Assembly (NCBI GenBank): GCA_030052745.1
Contig: JANBVO010000024.1
Coordinates: 62,001 to 126,000 of the forward strand
Direction: 5' to 3'
Length of the DNA stretch: 64,000 nucleotides
Source of the DNA: Pleurostoma richardsiae
Taxonomy: Eukaryota; Ascomycota; Sordariomycetes; Calosphaeriales; Pleurostomataceae
Positions 1 through 12,747 of the stretch are shown in pieces. Below the pieces are notes generated by a model. It was not told where the DNA came from. It did no database searches and worked only from the letters and a program-made list of their open reading frames with translations. A program made the translations under genes and the position numbers. How positions within the stretch are numbered: position 1 is the first letter of the stretch; each line of letters opens with the position of its first letter.

Positions 1-1294
1 GTCAAATTCTGATGGGCTAACAATGGGGCCAAAACACAGGCCACTTTGTGCTGCTTGGTGGGACCACACCTTCAATTTGCAGTGCACAAAGTCAACAACA
101 GGCCACCACTCCCTGACACCACCGGGCACTACCGAGAGTACCTGTGAAGACTGTGGGTTTTGTGTGGTGAGAGCAGGTACTTTCGATATTCCGCTCGTTC
201 CGCCCTCGCATTTTGCGGGTGCATGAGGAACAGTTTCGACAGTCGACACGGGGGGCTGCCGTCCACCAGCGGTGGAGAACCGAGGAGGAGCAGAACAATG
301 CGTGATAACGGCACTCCCTCTCCAGGCTCTTCAGGGTGGGCTTGGCAGGCTGGGGTGGCCAAATTGCTCGCGGCACGCCCTCTCCCCCCTCATCTTGTCT
401 GTCCATCAGCGTCAAAGGCTGGCTGGTTGTGAGGGCGTGTCTTTTATTAGAGACACCATGAAAAATTTTGCTCGTTTTTTACACATCACACGCCAGGGTC
501 TTGGGGTACGTACTCCCCGTACCTCCGTACCTTTCCACCCTTCCCACCCCTGCCTCTTCTGCTCCAGACGAGGGTGCGAGGCTGGTCTGGCGCTAGCTCG
601 CACACGGCCTAGCGCGGAGGCATCGCTCTGCAAGGACAGGGCAGCGACAGGCCACCCCCGTCCTTGCCTGATTCCCTGGCGTCCCTGCCAGGGCAGTACG
701 AGCGTCTGACGTACCATCCCCCGCCAGGCGTCCCCACGGAGGTACGCTTGCCCTTGTACCCACTGCCAAATGTCTGAAAAAGCTGTCGTGGGTCGGGTGG
801 TCACCAGGCCCGCCTCGATCGTCGTCATGTACCCCCTCGTACAAATCTGGCGGGGAGGGTACTTTGCACCATGGGCTATGCTGCCATCGAGAATACAAAA
901 GAACCTCATGCCCGCTTCCTTCCCAGTCCTCCATCACCTCGACCAACCTCTTCCACTTCGCCCTCCAGCAACTTGAACACCGGTGCTCTGCAGCCGACTA
1001 CTTCTCTTCTCATATCACGGTGACCTCGTCTGCACGACCGATCCTGTCGACGTTCACCTTGTTCACCTCGACCTCTGGCCCACTGCAGTTGACTCATCTC
1101 GCCGACCTTGTCATCCGCTCTACCCCCCGCCAGTCGAGCTATCTGTCTTCTCCCTGGTGGCCTTCACATAACTTCCTGCTGTGTGGAAGAAATAGAACTG
1201 TGTTGATCGCCCATTGCAAACCCGCCCCCGGACAAACCCAACTACCACCGTCATCAAGGGCAGCCTTGCCGTTCACCACACACCAACCTACAAG
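1..1294. other. Gene-free leader/upstream region of the Ecl1-like gene
   Basis: No reading frame here resembles a known protein; the open frames on both strands overlap each other, have no splice logic and start at odd codons. The stretch just before the gene is pyrimidine-rich and could be promoter and a long 5' leader. I see no tRNA or repeat. Confidence 0.5.
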
Positions 1295-1765
1295 ATGGCT
1301 TCCGAGTGGGCACACTCCTTCTGCCTGACCTGCGACAAGCAGACCGACGGCACCACCTATTGCTCCGAGTCCTGCAGACTGGCAGACTACGAGAGCACTG
1401 CCTCAACCTCGAGCTCGGGTCCTAGCTCGCCGGCCATGTCCGGACCGTCCTACCCATGGTCCTTCTCGAAACCAGCCACGACCTCGACCAAGTTCTACCT
1501 CTCCCCCGCATACGACTTCAGCAACGCTCAGCCATACGGCTCAAGTAACAAGTCTTCGACCCCTCGTCGGGAGTCCTCGCCATTGACACCATCCGCTCGT
1601 CTCCTTTCACCCTCAAGCTCCCACAGCAGCCTCTGCTCCATGAGGAGCAGCTCGTCAGCCGGCGTCGAGGCAAGTCAACAACTGTCTGACAAGGCGAGGA
1701 GGGAGCTCTTGGCTTATGCCAGCTCCTTCGAGAACGTCCGGTTGCAGCGACGACGCTCCTATTGA
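1295..1765 (+). CDS. Ecl1-family small zinc-binding protein (life-span regulatory factor)
   Basis: Single-exon gene of 156 residues. The N-terminus carries four cysteines in a CxxC...CxxxC pattern (Cys10, Cys13, Cys23, Cys27, in the context FCLTCDK and YCSESCR). This is the signature of the Ecl1/Ecl2/Ecl3 family, small proteins that in fission yeast extend chronological life span and respond to nutrient and zinc stress. The rest is Ser/Pro-rich and probably disordered, and it ends in an Arg-rich tail. The start chosen is the first ATG giving MASEWAHSF; the open frame continues upstream but without the family motif. It stands alone, with more than 6 kb of gene-free DNA downstream. The family assignment is fairly safe from the Cys motif; the role in this organism is inferred from the family. 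Confidence 0.85.
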   Translation: MASEWAHSFCLTCDKQTDGTTYCSESCRLADYESTASTSSSGPSSPAMSGPSYPWSFSKPATTSTKFYLSPAYDFSNAQPYGSSNKSSTPRRESSPLTPSARLLSPSSSHSSLCSMRSSSSAGVEASQQLSDKARRELLAYASSFENVRLQRRRSY

Positions 1766-4700
1766 TTCAGCTTCAGCATACATCAGTATTTCGCATTTGA
1801 ATATCTTCTCGGTTTCCGCCCAGCTCTCTGAGCTCTCGACTCCATGATTTCCTTACATCTATGCCACGACACTTGTTATTTACGGATCACACACATTTCA
1901 CTTGCTTTGCTTTTTTGACACGCTTCGAGACACGGATGGGACATCTTCGGCACTATTGTTGTAACACAAAAAAAGCATCTACCGGAGCACAGCATGATAA
2001 AAAAGTTTGGTCAACACGGGTTTGGGACTGCGGATTGTGGCTTCCTGGCTTCCCTCGAAAGGCGTACGATGCGGTCTACAGAGAGACATTCGACGATTGA
2101 TATTGTACCACGATACACTTGGGGATTCATCATTTGCTACAACAAGAGCATGGCATTTGGACAGCAGTTGCAGGGATTCTTGGGCGCGGTCACCAGCGGA
2201 TTCGACCCCGCCTTGCGTTATGGGGTATATGCTATGGGATGGCGTTGGAAGCCGGCACAGGATGTGTCATTGGCATTTTACGATATTGTCCACGGCGGAC
2301 CGATATGGTTCACGGGAAGAACCCCGACAGTGGGCAACCTGTCTGCAGTATGCAGAGGCATAGGCAGACGGAGATTGGGAGGAAAGGCAGGGCATGATTA
2401 GCTAGCGGCAGACTCCTTCCTCACCGGGAGTGAAGATTGCCAAACAATGGACATCAAATTCTAAGCCCATCTATCTACCCAAGCTCTGTTGCATTCCTCT
2501 CGTAATGACCTTGCTTCTATGTGATGACTGTTGCTGCATAACTCCTCATCATCCGGCCAATTGCTCGCGAGAGCCTCTCCACCAGCCTCCCTCCAATTCG
2601 ACGGGGCCCCCCCATCTACGCTCTAACCGTCATCGAGAATCACTCTACATGATGGCTGCCCAAAGTGGGCAGACGGTGCCTGTGGTAGGCAGGTACCATC
2701 AGCCGTAAGGACTCTTTCACAGCCAAGCCAACCTACCAGGCGCCACGGCATCTGAAGGGCCCAGGTCGAAGCACTCAACCCAAGGGCATAAACGGGCCGG
2801 GCGGGGGAACGAATCATGGGGAGCACAGAGTGCCACGCTCTGTGGCTACTGGCTGTTTCAACCCGCATGATGCGAGCCACGCAATTCTCACTACTGAGAA
2901 GCTCAAGTTGCTAGCTTTTCGTTACTGACGGGTGAGAGAGACTGTGTGGACCCTTTGTTTCTGCTTTCTACGCCTTGCTTGGGGGAGCGTTTCCACTTAA
3001 TTACACTTTTTTCTCTGATGCCAGGGGACCAAGACCAAGCGGCTCACTCTGTAAGCTGGCGAGGGATGAGGTGAGAGAGAAACGGGGGACTTTACTATGT
3101 ACACTATTGTTTCTAGCAGGCGTGGCGAAACAATTGGTTGAGACGAGACCCTCTTTGTCTGTCTGGAGCTCCCGGCTTTGAGTTGCTGGGTCCGCGGATG
3201 ACGGACCGGACACGGGAAGGGCAGATCTGGTGAAGAGCTCTGATTCCCAACTCCGAGGGACAGGACTCACACGGGAAGGGCGTTTCCCTCTTTCTCTCTG
3301 CCGCACCTTGTTTGGGTGCAGTTAGATCGGGAATTCCAATCTCCCAAAACCAACTCACAACAACCAACAAAACAAGCCTCTCTCAAACCTGTAACAGAAA
3401 ATCTCCGGGCGGCAATTCCACACCACCCTGGTTCCCCCCCGTTCATCAACAAAGACATCTTCGAGAACAGTCGTGGCACGCCATCCGCTCCCATTCTTGG
3501 TGCGTTGTCTCGCCCTCTCCCTCCCATCATTCGCCAGCGAGATTTCGCAATTCAGGCGGCTCCGACCACTAAGATGAAGAGTCACTCTTGCCTGCTCTTG
3601 GCTAGCCAAGCAGAAGAAGGCTTTAAACTTTCATGCTAAGGGCGCGCCAAAAACGGCGTGGCGACAGACACTTTTCGTCGATCAACCGACCCTCTCTGGC
3701 CTTGTGCTCTCACCCGGAGACTTTACCAGAAACGGGCGAGCCGCCAGTCCCTGGTAGGGCAGCGATGAGATCTGGAGACCGGAGAAGCCCCAGCCAACGA
3801 CGTGACTACCGAGAAAGATTGAGGGGAAAGTGTACAGAGCGTAGAACGGGCTGCAGTTAGCTTTGTCGAGATGCCCGATGCCACCGCCCATCACCTGTCC
3901 ATTCACAGTCGTCCCTCGCCGCAAGATGAGCGGCGGAGAGAGGAAAACGCCTTTCTCGTTAGGCGGAAACTTGTCACACTGCTATTGGCATTGATCGAGA
4001 GGGACAGACGGCCAATGACGGACGCGGCTGTGGGCTTCTGTTTCAGAGCAGCAGGCTGGCGAGAAAAGGATTTTCACTGTTTCCCATCCACCTAGGTAAC
4101 TCTACGTAATTCCCATCTCCCTCTCCGCAGCGGGACTCCCGTTTCATTGCGTGAACTGATGGAAGGATTGCACAATTTGGACGGGCAGGCAAGCCAAGGG
4201 CGAGCGAGGGCGGCCCATCAGTCGAGCATTACGTACAGGATACACAGCCGGCTGGGGCCCAGATGGCCTCACGAGGCCAAACTGTCTACACTTAGTGCCG
4301 GTGGTGCCATTTCTCTCTCCCTACCCCGTCTTTTTCACTCCCCTTCAACGTCCGCGCAGCTTCCCCAGACCGGAGGACGGCGGCAGCCCGAACCTAAGCG
4401 CTCCTAGGGCAAAGCTAGGGGCAAAAGGCCCAGCCCGACTCCGACAGAGCACTCCGTCCGAGAATGCGACTCCGCGATGACGTCGATCGATATTTTACGG
4501 GGCGAGCTTTTGCTCTCTGTCCCTTTGTTGCGCTAAAGTCAAGTGACTCTTGAGAGGAAAAACTCTGAGCAATAGTCACGCGGTTCCGCTTGGACGGTGT
4601 TTCAAAAATCAACTGTCCTGTGCCTTGTACACGTGTACCGGAGCCATTGTAAGGAGACCACAGCGTTTTCCCTGTAGACATCTGAGTATTTGGTAGATTT

Positions 4701-7700
4701 GCGAGGGAGGAATCCCGCTCAAATGAGAGATCCGACTCAGCACATTGCGCTGCGGCTGCTGACGTGGGACAAGCGGCAGAGACAGGCCGAGAACAGAAAC
4801 ACGAAAAGCAAAACACGCGCGAAGGAAGTACCGAGATTGAAGGAGCCAAGGTCCCTGAACTGGGCCATCAACCTTTGCTCGGTCACGGGATGAAACTTGC
4901 TCTACATTCACCGAAGGAACAGGTTAGTTTACCAGGGCTGAAGGCAAGTTCGTCTCGGTGACAGTGCAAGTCTGTCGCAACATCTCGTCATCAAACAGAG
5001 CTGTAGGGGATCTGCTGCAATGGGCCCATCTAAACATGATTCCTATTGTGGATAGGTGAAGAGTCTCGCCAGGCCTCCAAGGCCTCTCTGACAATAGCCG
5101 GCAGCTCACCAAACCGGCCGGCCGCCAGTCAGCGCAGACCTCAATATCATGCCGTTCCCAACAACGGGAGGACGAAGCAGGATCGCGTCATCGGCGAATC
5201 GGGTCGACGTGGGCAGTGGAGGCGCTGTTTTCTGCCGTCTCCAATCTTCATGCGTGTTTGTGCGGTTTCATGACCTGGTCGTCATCAATCGCAGGACGAA
5301 TGGCGATGCTCTGTCCGAGGTTCCAGTCGAGAAACACTCGGGATAGCCCTGTCTGCCGCTGTAAGCCATCCCAGTAAGGCTTACACGCACACCCCATGCG
5401 GGTATCAGGCCAGAGAGACCCCCATTATCATCTCGGATAATTTTTCGATTCGATCTCGGGACTTCAGCCTGAGATCATCAGGAACGGAGTAACTGTATCC
5501 TTGCTGGCTGCAGGGACGAACGGCAAGGTGTGTCGACTCGACAATTACATCAAAACACTCGCCTAACAAGCGCTAACACGGGCAGTGCAATATCCACCGC
5601 CGGACGCAATAGCCCGTGTTTGTATCATGATGTCCACGGCATGTTACGGAGACCCGCCCGCGAGTCGGATGGCGTGGGAGCTGTTGCATCTCTCAAGTTG
5701 ACTTTCCGCTAATGCCCTCATCCGCCACGGACCTACGGCCGATGGCGATTTACGGAAGAGAACGTCCTCTCGACCCTCGACGTCCGCCCGCCTCGCAGTC
5801 TTGATCGATCATGATCGATAGATGCTTGCGTTTCGATGACGGCACGGCCAAGTGTGGCAGTGGCCTTGGTATCCCGTCATCGTATCATGATAGCATGTCT
5901 TGAGTACTGCATCGAGGTTCAGCCCATTCGCACCTGCACTGGGATTCGGCCACTGCCGGAACGGGGTCCTCCTGGATGAGGAAGTGAGATGGGCAGCTGT
6001 CGAGACAATCCAGCTGTCCACGGATTAAATTCCGTGGGGGAGTGTTGAGTGGCTGGCTGACAGCCTGACTCGTTGGAGCTCACGACTCGCCGACCATTGA
6101 CTGGCGGCGGCACAGTGAGCGTGGCATTGCGTCCGGGTTCGCATGCCTGCGCGCTGCCGCCGTGAGCGGTGTCTCTTCCTTCGTCTACGCCTCTCGGCTC
6201 TCTTCCTTCTGTCTCCAACGAGGAACATGAGTTACCGCTGCATGTCCCATTCATGCGCGGGATGCCCGCGGGCGTCCTGTCGCCCCTTCCACTGTGTCTC
6301 TCACCTTCCACAGGCCGCTCTCGCTCGGCTGCATGGCCTGTCTCGGTCACCGCAGGCGGGCGTCGATCTGCCTTCTGTGTGATGCGATCTCGGACACTGC
6401 CAATTGGCGTCGGGCGTCAATGGGTCAAACCGCCGCAACCCGGCTCATCTGGAACAGGACGAGACGAAGGTTACGAGATGGAAAACTCTGCAACGGGACG
6501 CAAGCAGACTGGGCGAGCTGCAGTTGGGGGCCTGCAGGCTGAGTTCTCTCAATCGTCAATTACTCGTCGACGGACCGATGGGATGTGCGAGACACACGTC
6601 GCTCTCCAAGCACAACTCATGAATTTTAGGTAATTAGCTCTTGCATTTCAATGCCGGCCAAGCGTCCGGAAACATTTACACGAGGACTTCTGTTCATGCA
6701 TTAATGAGGCCCGCCGATACACGTCGGAACCTAAGGCCGAGGATGTTGTCAGGCCCGACGAGCCCTTCGCTCCGCCAGCCCATGGGAAGGACTCCCGTTC
6801 TCCAGCGGACCCGCGGCAGAGCTAGTGCATGTCGTCCCCTTGAATGCTGTTCTCCTACGTGTTCTCCTGTGTGTAGTCGGCTCGGTCGTCGGTACCCGGA
6901 AGCGGACCCTGCAAGGCATGAACACGGCTAGCAAGGGGGCCCAAGGGCCTGCTAGTGCGGCTGTCAAGGCCGCCCCGTCCGCCCTACGGAATGGCATCCG
7001 TCCACTGGGGGCGGCGCTCCGGAGCCATTGACGAAGACGCCCCTGGCAACTCGGGCCAAGACACTGTGTTTTCTTGCTTCTTCCGTCTTCTTCCCTTTCT
7101 CTAACCCCCACTGCGCACTACGCAAAGCCTGCTGCGTTGACTCACCAGCCCGTGTCTCAGCCCCGGGCCCCCATTGCTTGGTGATATTCCAAGGTGGGCC
7201 AGCCAGGTCTGGGCCAGGGCATGACACCATGCAAAATGGAGTCATGGGCCGCCAAAAGGGCGGTGCCGGGAAGAGGAAAAAAAAACTCTTCGCGGTCCAC
7301 TCGGCCTGTCATCCCTTCCACCCGCTTCCGTCCCGCGGGATGCTACCACAGTCTCACAAGGGTCCCGCTCCCACGGTCCGGACGGCGCCACAATGTCTCG
7401 TCTTCTCCGTGACACGGCACGGTGCTGTGCGTCTCTTGGTGTCTCTGCTGCGGTGGAATGTCGTGCATCCGTTTCTGGCATGCTGCGCCCGGGTTCCTCC
7501 AGAACGGTGAAAAAATTCACAGTGCGGACAGCTGGGATGCCAAGAAGTGCTGCTCGGTGAAAGCTGCCCATGCTGAATGTGAGCGGGGAGGAGGACAGAA
7601 CCCCCGTGATTGTCTCTTCGACTGTCTCGCTGATGGTCGGAGACGTATGCGTCTTGATAAACAGCCTAGATGTGCAAATATCGAGGAATAAGCTAACAAG

Positions 7701-8314
7701 ACTACTTACTAGCTAACTGCTGGTCCCGCTATGAAGGGTGGAGCAAGTTAGTGTCTGAGTACTTCTAATTAAAGACGCCTGATTTTCTTCCCTTGCTGGC
7801 GTAGCTGTGGACATAGCGGTTCTGAGTCACTCATCTTCTGCCGTCAGTGCCTTGATCGTGATGAGCAGCCAAGGCAAGGAAGAAACTTCACGATGGAGGA
7901 CTTGATAGAGCGACGCCCTACCTCCTCCCTTGGCTCCATTGTTCGTCCCACAGCGGCAGAGTCATCCTGCAAACCCGGACGGACGGACGATGCCTCCGTC
8001 ACTGCCGGACCACATACATCACCGTGCCTTGATGGGCGGTAACACAGCCGATGATCTCAACATGCAACTAACTGGTGACTGAAACTTGTTGAGCATTTTT
8101 GTGTTAATTAACATGAGGCACAGTGACGCGTACACATCGTGCATATTTCCCCCTCCTTCGTCATGCTCTCTATGCTCCTCCATCCAGGATATCCCAGGAT
8201 CCAGTAAGGTAGAGTAGAGCAGCCTGGTCTGCTCCACCACTATCAGCAGGCATCCATATTCCTCAATCATGACAGCAAACCTAGCGGCCCCTTCTTTCCC
8301 TCCCCCCTCCTCTT
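1766..8314. other. 6.5 kb gene-free region
   Basis: All open frames are short, overlap on several frames at once and show no recognisable domain or coherent splice pattern. Composition is mixed, with pyrimidine-rich patches. A 13-base motif containing CACGGGAAGGGC occurs twice, near 3210 and 3270. I find no transposase, reverse transcriptase, tRNA or rRNA. It may hold 3' and 5' UTRs or non-coding transcripts. Confidence 0.5.
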
Positions 8315-9464
8315 TCACTCCACCTCGATCCTGAGCTTGTCGAATCCCCTCGCAATAGCCTCCTCCCCGCCCGCCGCCTCGATCTCGAGCTCGATGTCCG
8401 GCTGCGCCTCGCGGTACAGCGCGTTCTTCTCGCTGGCCATGCGGCAGTTGTACGCGGCCTCCTCGTCGGAGATGACGTGCTTCTCGATGCCGTTGGCGGC
8501 GGCGGCCTCGACCTGCAGCTGGATGGCGCACGAGCGCTCCAGCAGGCCGAACATGAAGCCGGCCTCGTCGACGGTGTGGCCCACCGTCAGCAGGCCGTGG
8601 TTCATGAGGATGGCGCCCTTGCTGCCCTTGCCCAGGGCGTCGGCGATGCGCGACCCCTCGTCGCCCGCGAACACGATGCCCCCATAGCTGCGGTAGACGG
8701 CCAGGCAGCCGTGGAAGTTGCACACGTCCTGCGTGAGCATGTCGAGCGGCCGCGCGAAGACGCTCCACGCCCGCCCCGCGGGGGTGTGCGCGTGGCAGAT
8801 GGAGTGCGCGTCCGGCCGCCGCTTGTGGATCTCGCTGTGGATGAAGTAGCCCGCCAGGTTGGCGGTGCGCTTGCCCGTCGTCGGGTTCGGGTTGCCGGCC
8901 ACGACCTTGCCGGTCGCGATCTCCAGCAGGAGCATGTCGCCCGCCGTCAGCATGCCGAAGTGCCGCGACAGCGGGTTCATCCAGATCAGCGACGGGAACT
9001 CCGGGTCCCGCACCGAGATGTGGCCCGCCTGGCCCTCGACGTAGCCGTTGCGGGCCCAGCCGCGGAAGGTCGCCGCCATGTGTATCAGGATGTGCCGCCG
9101 CTCGGCGGCGAACGTCGGGAAGGTCGGGATGTCTGTGCCGCAGGTGAGTAAAACTTGTTTACTAGACTTGTTTATACGGCATGGGATAAGAGAGTTGGGC
9201 AGTAGGCATTAGACCGAGTCCCTCCAGGAGACAAGGGACTCGGCGGTGTCAGGCACTCATCCCCCACTTGATGGCTGCATGCCCTCATCGCCAAACAAAG
9301 CGGGGAGTAGATTGGCTGAAGACGTAAATCCTAAACATGCAAGACTCACCTGGTAGAACATCGCCCTGCGAGATGGCCTCAAGCGGGGTCTTCTCCTTCG
9401 AGGAGGGGCGGAGGGAGACGGCCTTCTCCGAGACCTCGGACTCTGTGATCGCCGAAGGAGCCAT
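8315..9464 (-). CDS. Class II aldolase/adducin-domain protein
   Basis: Two exons: 9464-9350 and 9132-8315, separated by a 217-base intron (GTGAGT..CACAG); together 310 residues. The intron joins LP to DIPTFPTF, giving the usual entry into the domain. The domain spans about residues 45-260. Putative metal-binding histidines are His152 and His154 (ICHAHTP) and His217 (MNHGLLTVG), as in fuculose-1-phosphate aldolase-type class II aldolases. GHISVRDPE is also typical. Fungal relatives include S. pombe Mug14-like proteins. Substrate cannot be told from sequence: sugar-phosphate cleavage, epimerase-like or non-catalytic adducin-like roles are all possible. Codon third positions are strongly G/C, which makes long spurious frames on the opposite strand. 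Neighbours share only orientation. Confidence 0.88.
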
Positions 9465-11293
9465 GACGAGAGCAATTGTACACGAAGGGGGTTCTTTAAA
9501 GACTGAAAATGGACGATGAATGCAACCACAGTTTCCGACTGCCGATCTGGAGGTTCCGCGTGGTCAGCAGAAATGAGTTCAGGGCTTGTGGAAGACTTAA
9601 AGGGCAAAAGCACCCGGGTTTAAGAGTTGTTAATTGATAGCAGCGATAGCTTTGGGCGGCGACCGATGATAGCCTTATCGCGTATTCCTTCTCGTTACGA
9701 GATAGCTTATAGCCGGCCGGCTCGCAGACCGGAATGGGAGCGCCACTGACCGGCCCGGCCTTCTCCACAGAGCCTGCTTGAGCTGCGCTTTGTTGGACGG
9801 CCGGTCACCGGAGGACCCAACCGGGCCAGTCACTGCCAAGCATTCAAGGGCGTGGTGGGAGTAATGCACGAGAATGTTGTCCTTACCGGCTTGCTATGGC
9901 AGTGCCGTACATATAAGCTCGTACGATCGCGTGGAATGTGAGAAGGAGATTGCCGCCGCCCGGCTTCTAGCCGGTGCTCAGCTCCTCCGGTCCTCCGTGC
10001 CGTCCCCGGAACCGGCAGGACATTCATCACGTGGACCCGGGATGAGCAACCTCCTGCGGGAACGCCCGGGTATTAGTCCGACAACGGGAGTGTCCCAGCG
10101 CAGACATTTTCGTCCCGTGGCCTGATATCTGGCCATTCAGCCACCGGACTCATACCTACCGACTACTCGATGGTCCCCCAGCTCGGACTTCGTCGGGGCC
10201 AGGATCCTGCCATTCTGGCTGCTCGTCCCTCCTCGGCTTCCCCGAGGGCTTCGCGCGGGTCTTGGAATCGGATGTATTTGCCCTAAGCTGAATATTTGCA
10301 TCAAATTCTACCGACGTGGCGGACAACGATACGGTGGGACGGATGAAGCCCCGAGAGCGGAGTCAGCAATATTGATACCCTGTCAAGGGTTCGCAGGAGA
10401 TAGTCGGAGAGGAAGACGAGTGAATTATCCAGGAGAGTAGTGCAAGCGGATCCCTAAACGGTCATCAATGCGGAATCGTCAACCCAGGATACCTGAGCAG
10501 GAACCTGTGAGGTGTCTCTCTGCTGGTCCGTCTATGATGCCCCTTCTTCTGTGAGTGGAGCGATCAGTGAAGAGCACCATGGTGATGAATACGGGTGAGA
10601 GGTCAATGTACCAGGTCACAGCTTAGTCAATGCAGCCGAGGAAAGGAAGGCAAACTCCTAGCTAGACATCTCGTTCCCCTGTATAGCTCTCTTACGTATG
10701 AACCAGGAGACTATTTCAGGGCCGACTCTTCTATTAAGAGATCGTCTAACTTGTACAGGGGAAAGTATTCTCGTCGTCTGATTCTCCTCCTTTCCTTTGC
10801 TAGCTAGCCACAGTTCACGACTATATCCCGACTCTTCAGTCCAGCAACTGCAAGCTGCAACCAGAAATCATACACAGACGTGCCGAGGCGGCAATCCAAG
10901 AGGACAGTGAACCCTCCTGGCAAAGATTCAGGTCTGTTCATAATATAATGGGTCCCTTCTTAATCCCAGCTCTTGCAAAGTGAGGACTCAGGATACATCG
11001 TTCATTATTTGTATTGAAATCGCCACACACAAAGGCTCACTCGAAGCAAAACGGACAGTTGAAAACAAGTTCGATATCTCACTTTACTATGGAGATACTA
11101 GACAGACAGACAGACCGACCCTGGTTCCCGCTCTCGCCTGTGAGAGCTTCACAGACCTATAACCGTACATCACAAGGGTCTCCGATGCATGCAACGGGCT
11201 CGAATTTCCAGACTCATCGTGGGCAGAGCAAGGGAAGACAGTCAGCCATGAGCGGCAAAACCGGACGCAACAAAAACGCACACAAACACCCCC
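9465..11293. other. Gene-free interval
   Basis: This lies between the aldolase promoter and the 3' end of the mitochondrial carrier. Only short overlapping frames are present. No repeats or RNA genes were recognised. Confidence 0.5.
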
Positions 11294-12747
11294 CTAGTCA
11301 TCGTCGAGGGCCTTGATGCGCTTCTTGAGGAACTCGAACGACGAGAAGAAGACGGCATTGACCGCGCAGGACCGGCCCATCGAGACCCCGAGGCCGCGGT
11401 ACATGTGCCTCCTAAAGAACTCGATCTTGACCGGCTCCACCTTCTGGCCCTTCGAGTACATGAGGCAATTCCTCTGGTAGACGCTCTTGGCCGAGTCGAT
11501 CGGGTCTGGCGTCTCGGGGGTCAGACCACGCCTCAAATGAGATACAAGACAAACGGGATCAAGGACGACTCACAGATCATCGCCCACGACACTATCCCGC
11601 AAAGACCTCCCGCGACGAGGACAGCGAAGGGATTCGAGTGGGTATGGTCCCCGCCAAAAGTCGTGAGAAGCTGCTTGCTGCTCTCGTATGTCATGAAATA
11701 GATGCCCGTCCCGAGCGTGTCCCTCACTGCAGAGCGATGATTGTCAGCATGAATTGGCTAGAGGTGAGTTTCGGAGCGGGCTCGGCCTACGCAAATGTAG
11801 ATTGAAGCCGGTATACAGCCCTGTGAACCCACGGTGGCGGACAATGTTGGTCATGGTCCTGAAGGTCCCCTTATTCTGGTAGCTCGCAGCAACGGCGTGC
11901 TTGCTCGGGTCCGGACAGTTCTTCTTCTCCGCCATCAAGACCGAGACTTGGGCGCTGAGCTTCGTCAACTCAAACGGACCTGAAGTGAACACCTCGGTTG
12001 TTAGCCGGTCGTCCATCTTCGCAAAGTATGAGAATCCTCCCGTCTCTCTCACTCACACGCTATCAGCGTAATGCACGAGCCAGCGGTTGCGCCGGCGGCA
12101 CCGAAGCATGCAATGGAAGACAAGGTGGGATAGGACCCCTTCTGGTTGGCATGGCCTATTACGTCGATGTCGAAGTTCTTCTTCAACCATTCCGCGTAGG
12201 CGTGCTTCGAGCGCTGATATATCGAGAAGGAGACGGTCCGCACGAGGGTTATGCTTGCCATTGGGGCAGTTACGCCTAGTCACGTCCCATAACGCATATG
12301 TCAGCGATCTGTACAGAAAGTGGGCGGCAGATCTCAAGGGGGTGATTTGCAAGGGTTTGCCTCCGTACCTCGAAAGAAACCTCTCAGTTTTTCTGTCTGG
12401 TAAGTCATGCGGACACAGTCCAGGAAGCCAGAGTACTTGTAAGTCTGCATGCGGGTCTTGACGCTGTCGAGCGGGAACGCGGTGACGGTGGAGAGGACGC
12501 TGGACGCGCTGGCCGCTACCTCGGTGCGGTAACGCTTGACGAAGCGCTTGTAAGGGCGGGTGTGATCATGCTCATGGTCGAGCTGGCGCTGCTCCGGCGG
12601 TCGCTGGTTCCCCCGTCTGTCGTCTCCCCTCCCGCCGGCGCTACCGCCGCCGCCGCCGCCGCTGTTGCTGCTGCCGTCGGCATCAGGCATAGCCGGGCTG
12701 CGTAGCGAGATACCATCTTGGACATGGGCGTCGGTCGAGGCTGGCAT
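11294..12747 (-). CDS. Mitochondrial carrier family protein (SLC25 type)
   Basis: Five exons: 12747-12369, 12275-12057, 11979-11791, 11726-11574 and 11505-11294. They give 383 residues in exact frame. All three carrier repeats show the PxD/ExxK/R signature: PLDSVKTRMQ, PFELTKLSAQ and PIDSAKSVYQ. The two later motifs appear only after splicing; for example, the Cys before PFELTK and the Tyr before PIDSAK are split codons. About 65 N-terminal residues are Ser/Gly-rich and outside the fold. The family exchanges metabolites across the inner mitochondrial membrane; I cannot assign the substrate. The ATG at 12747 is the first in frame. Three of the four introns use standard GTACGG/GTGAGT donors; the third uses GTAGGC. 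Confidence 0.92.

Noticed and set aside
8477-9151. 224-residue open frame antisense to the aldolase gene
   Set aside because: Same GC3 shadow effect; the sense protein has intact family motifs and splicing.
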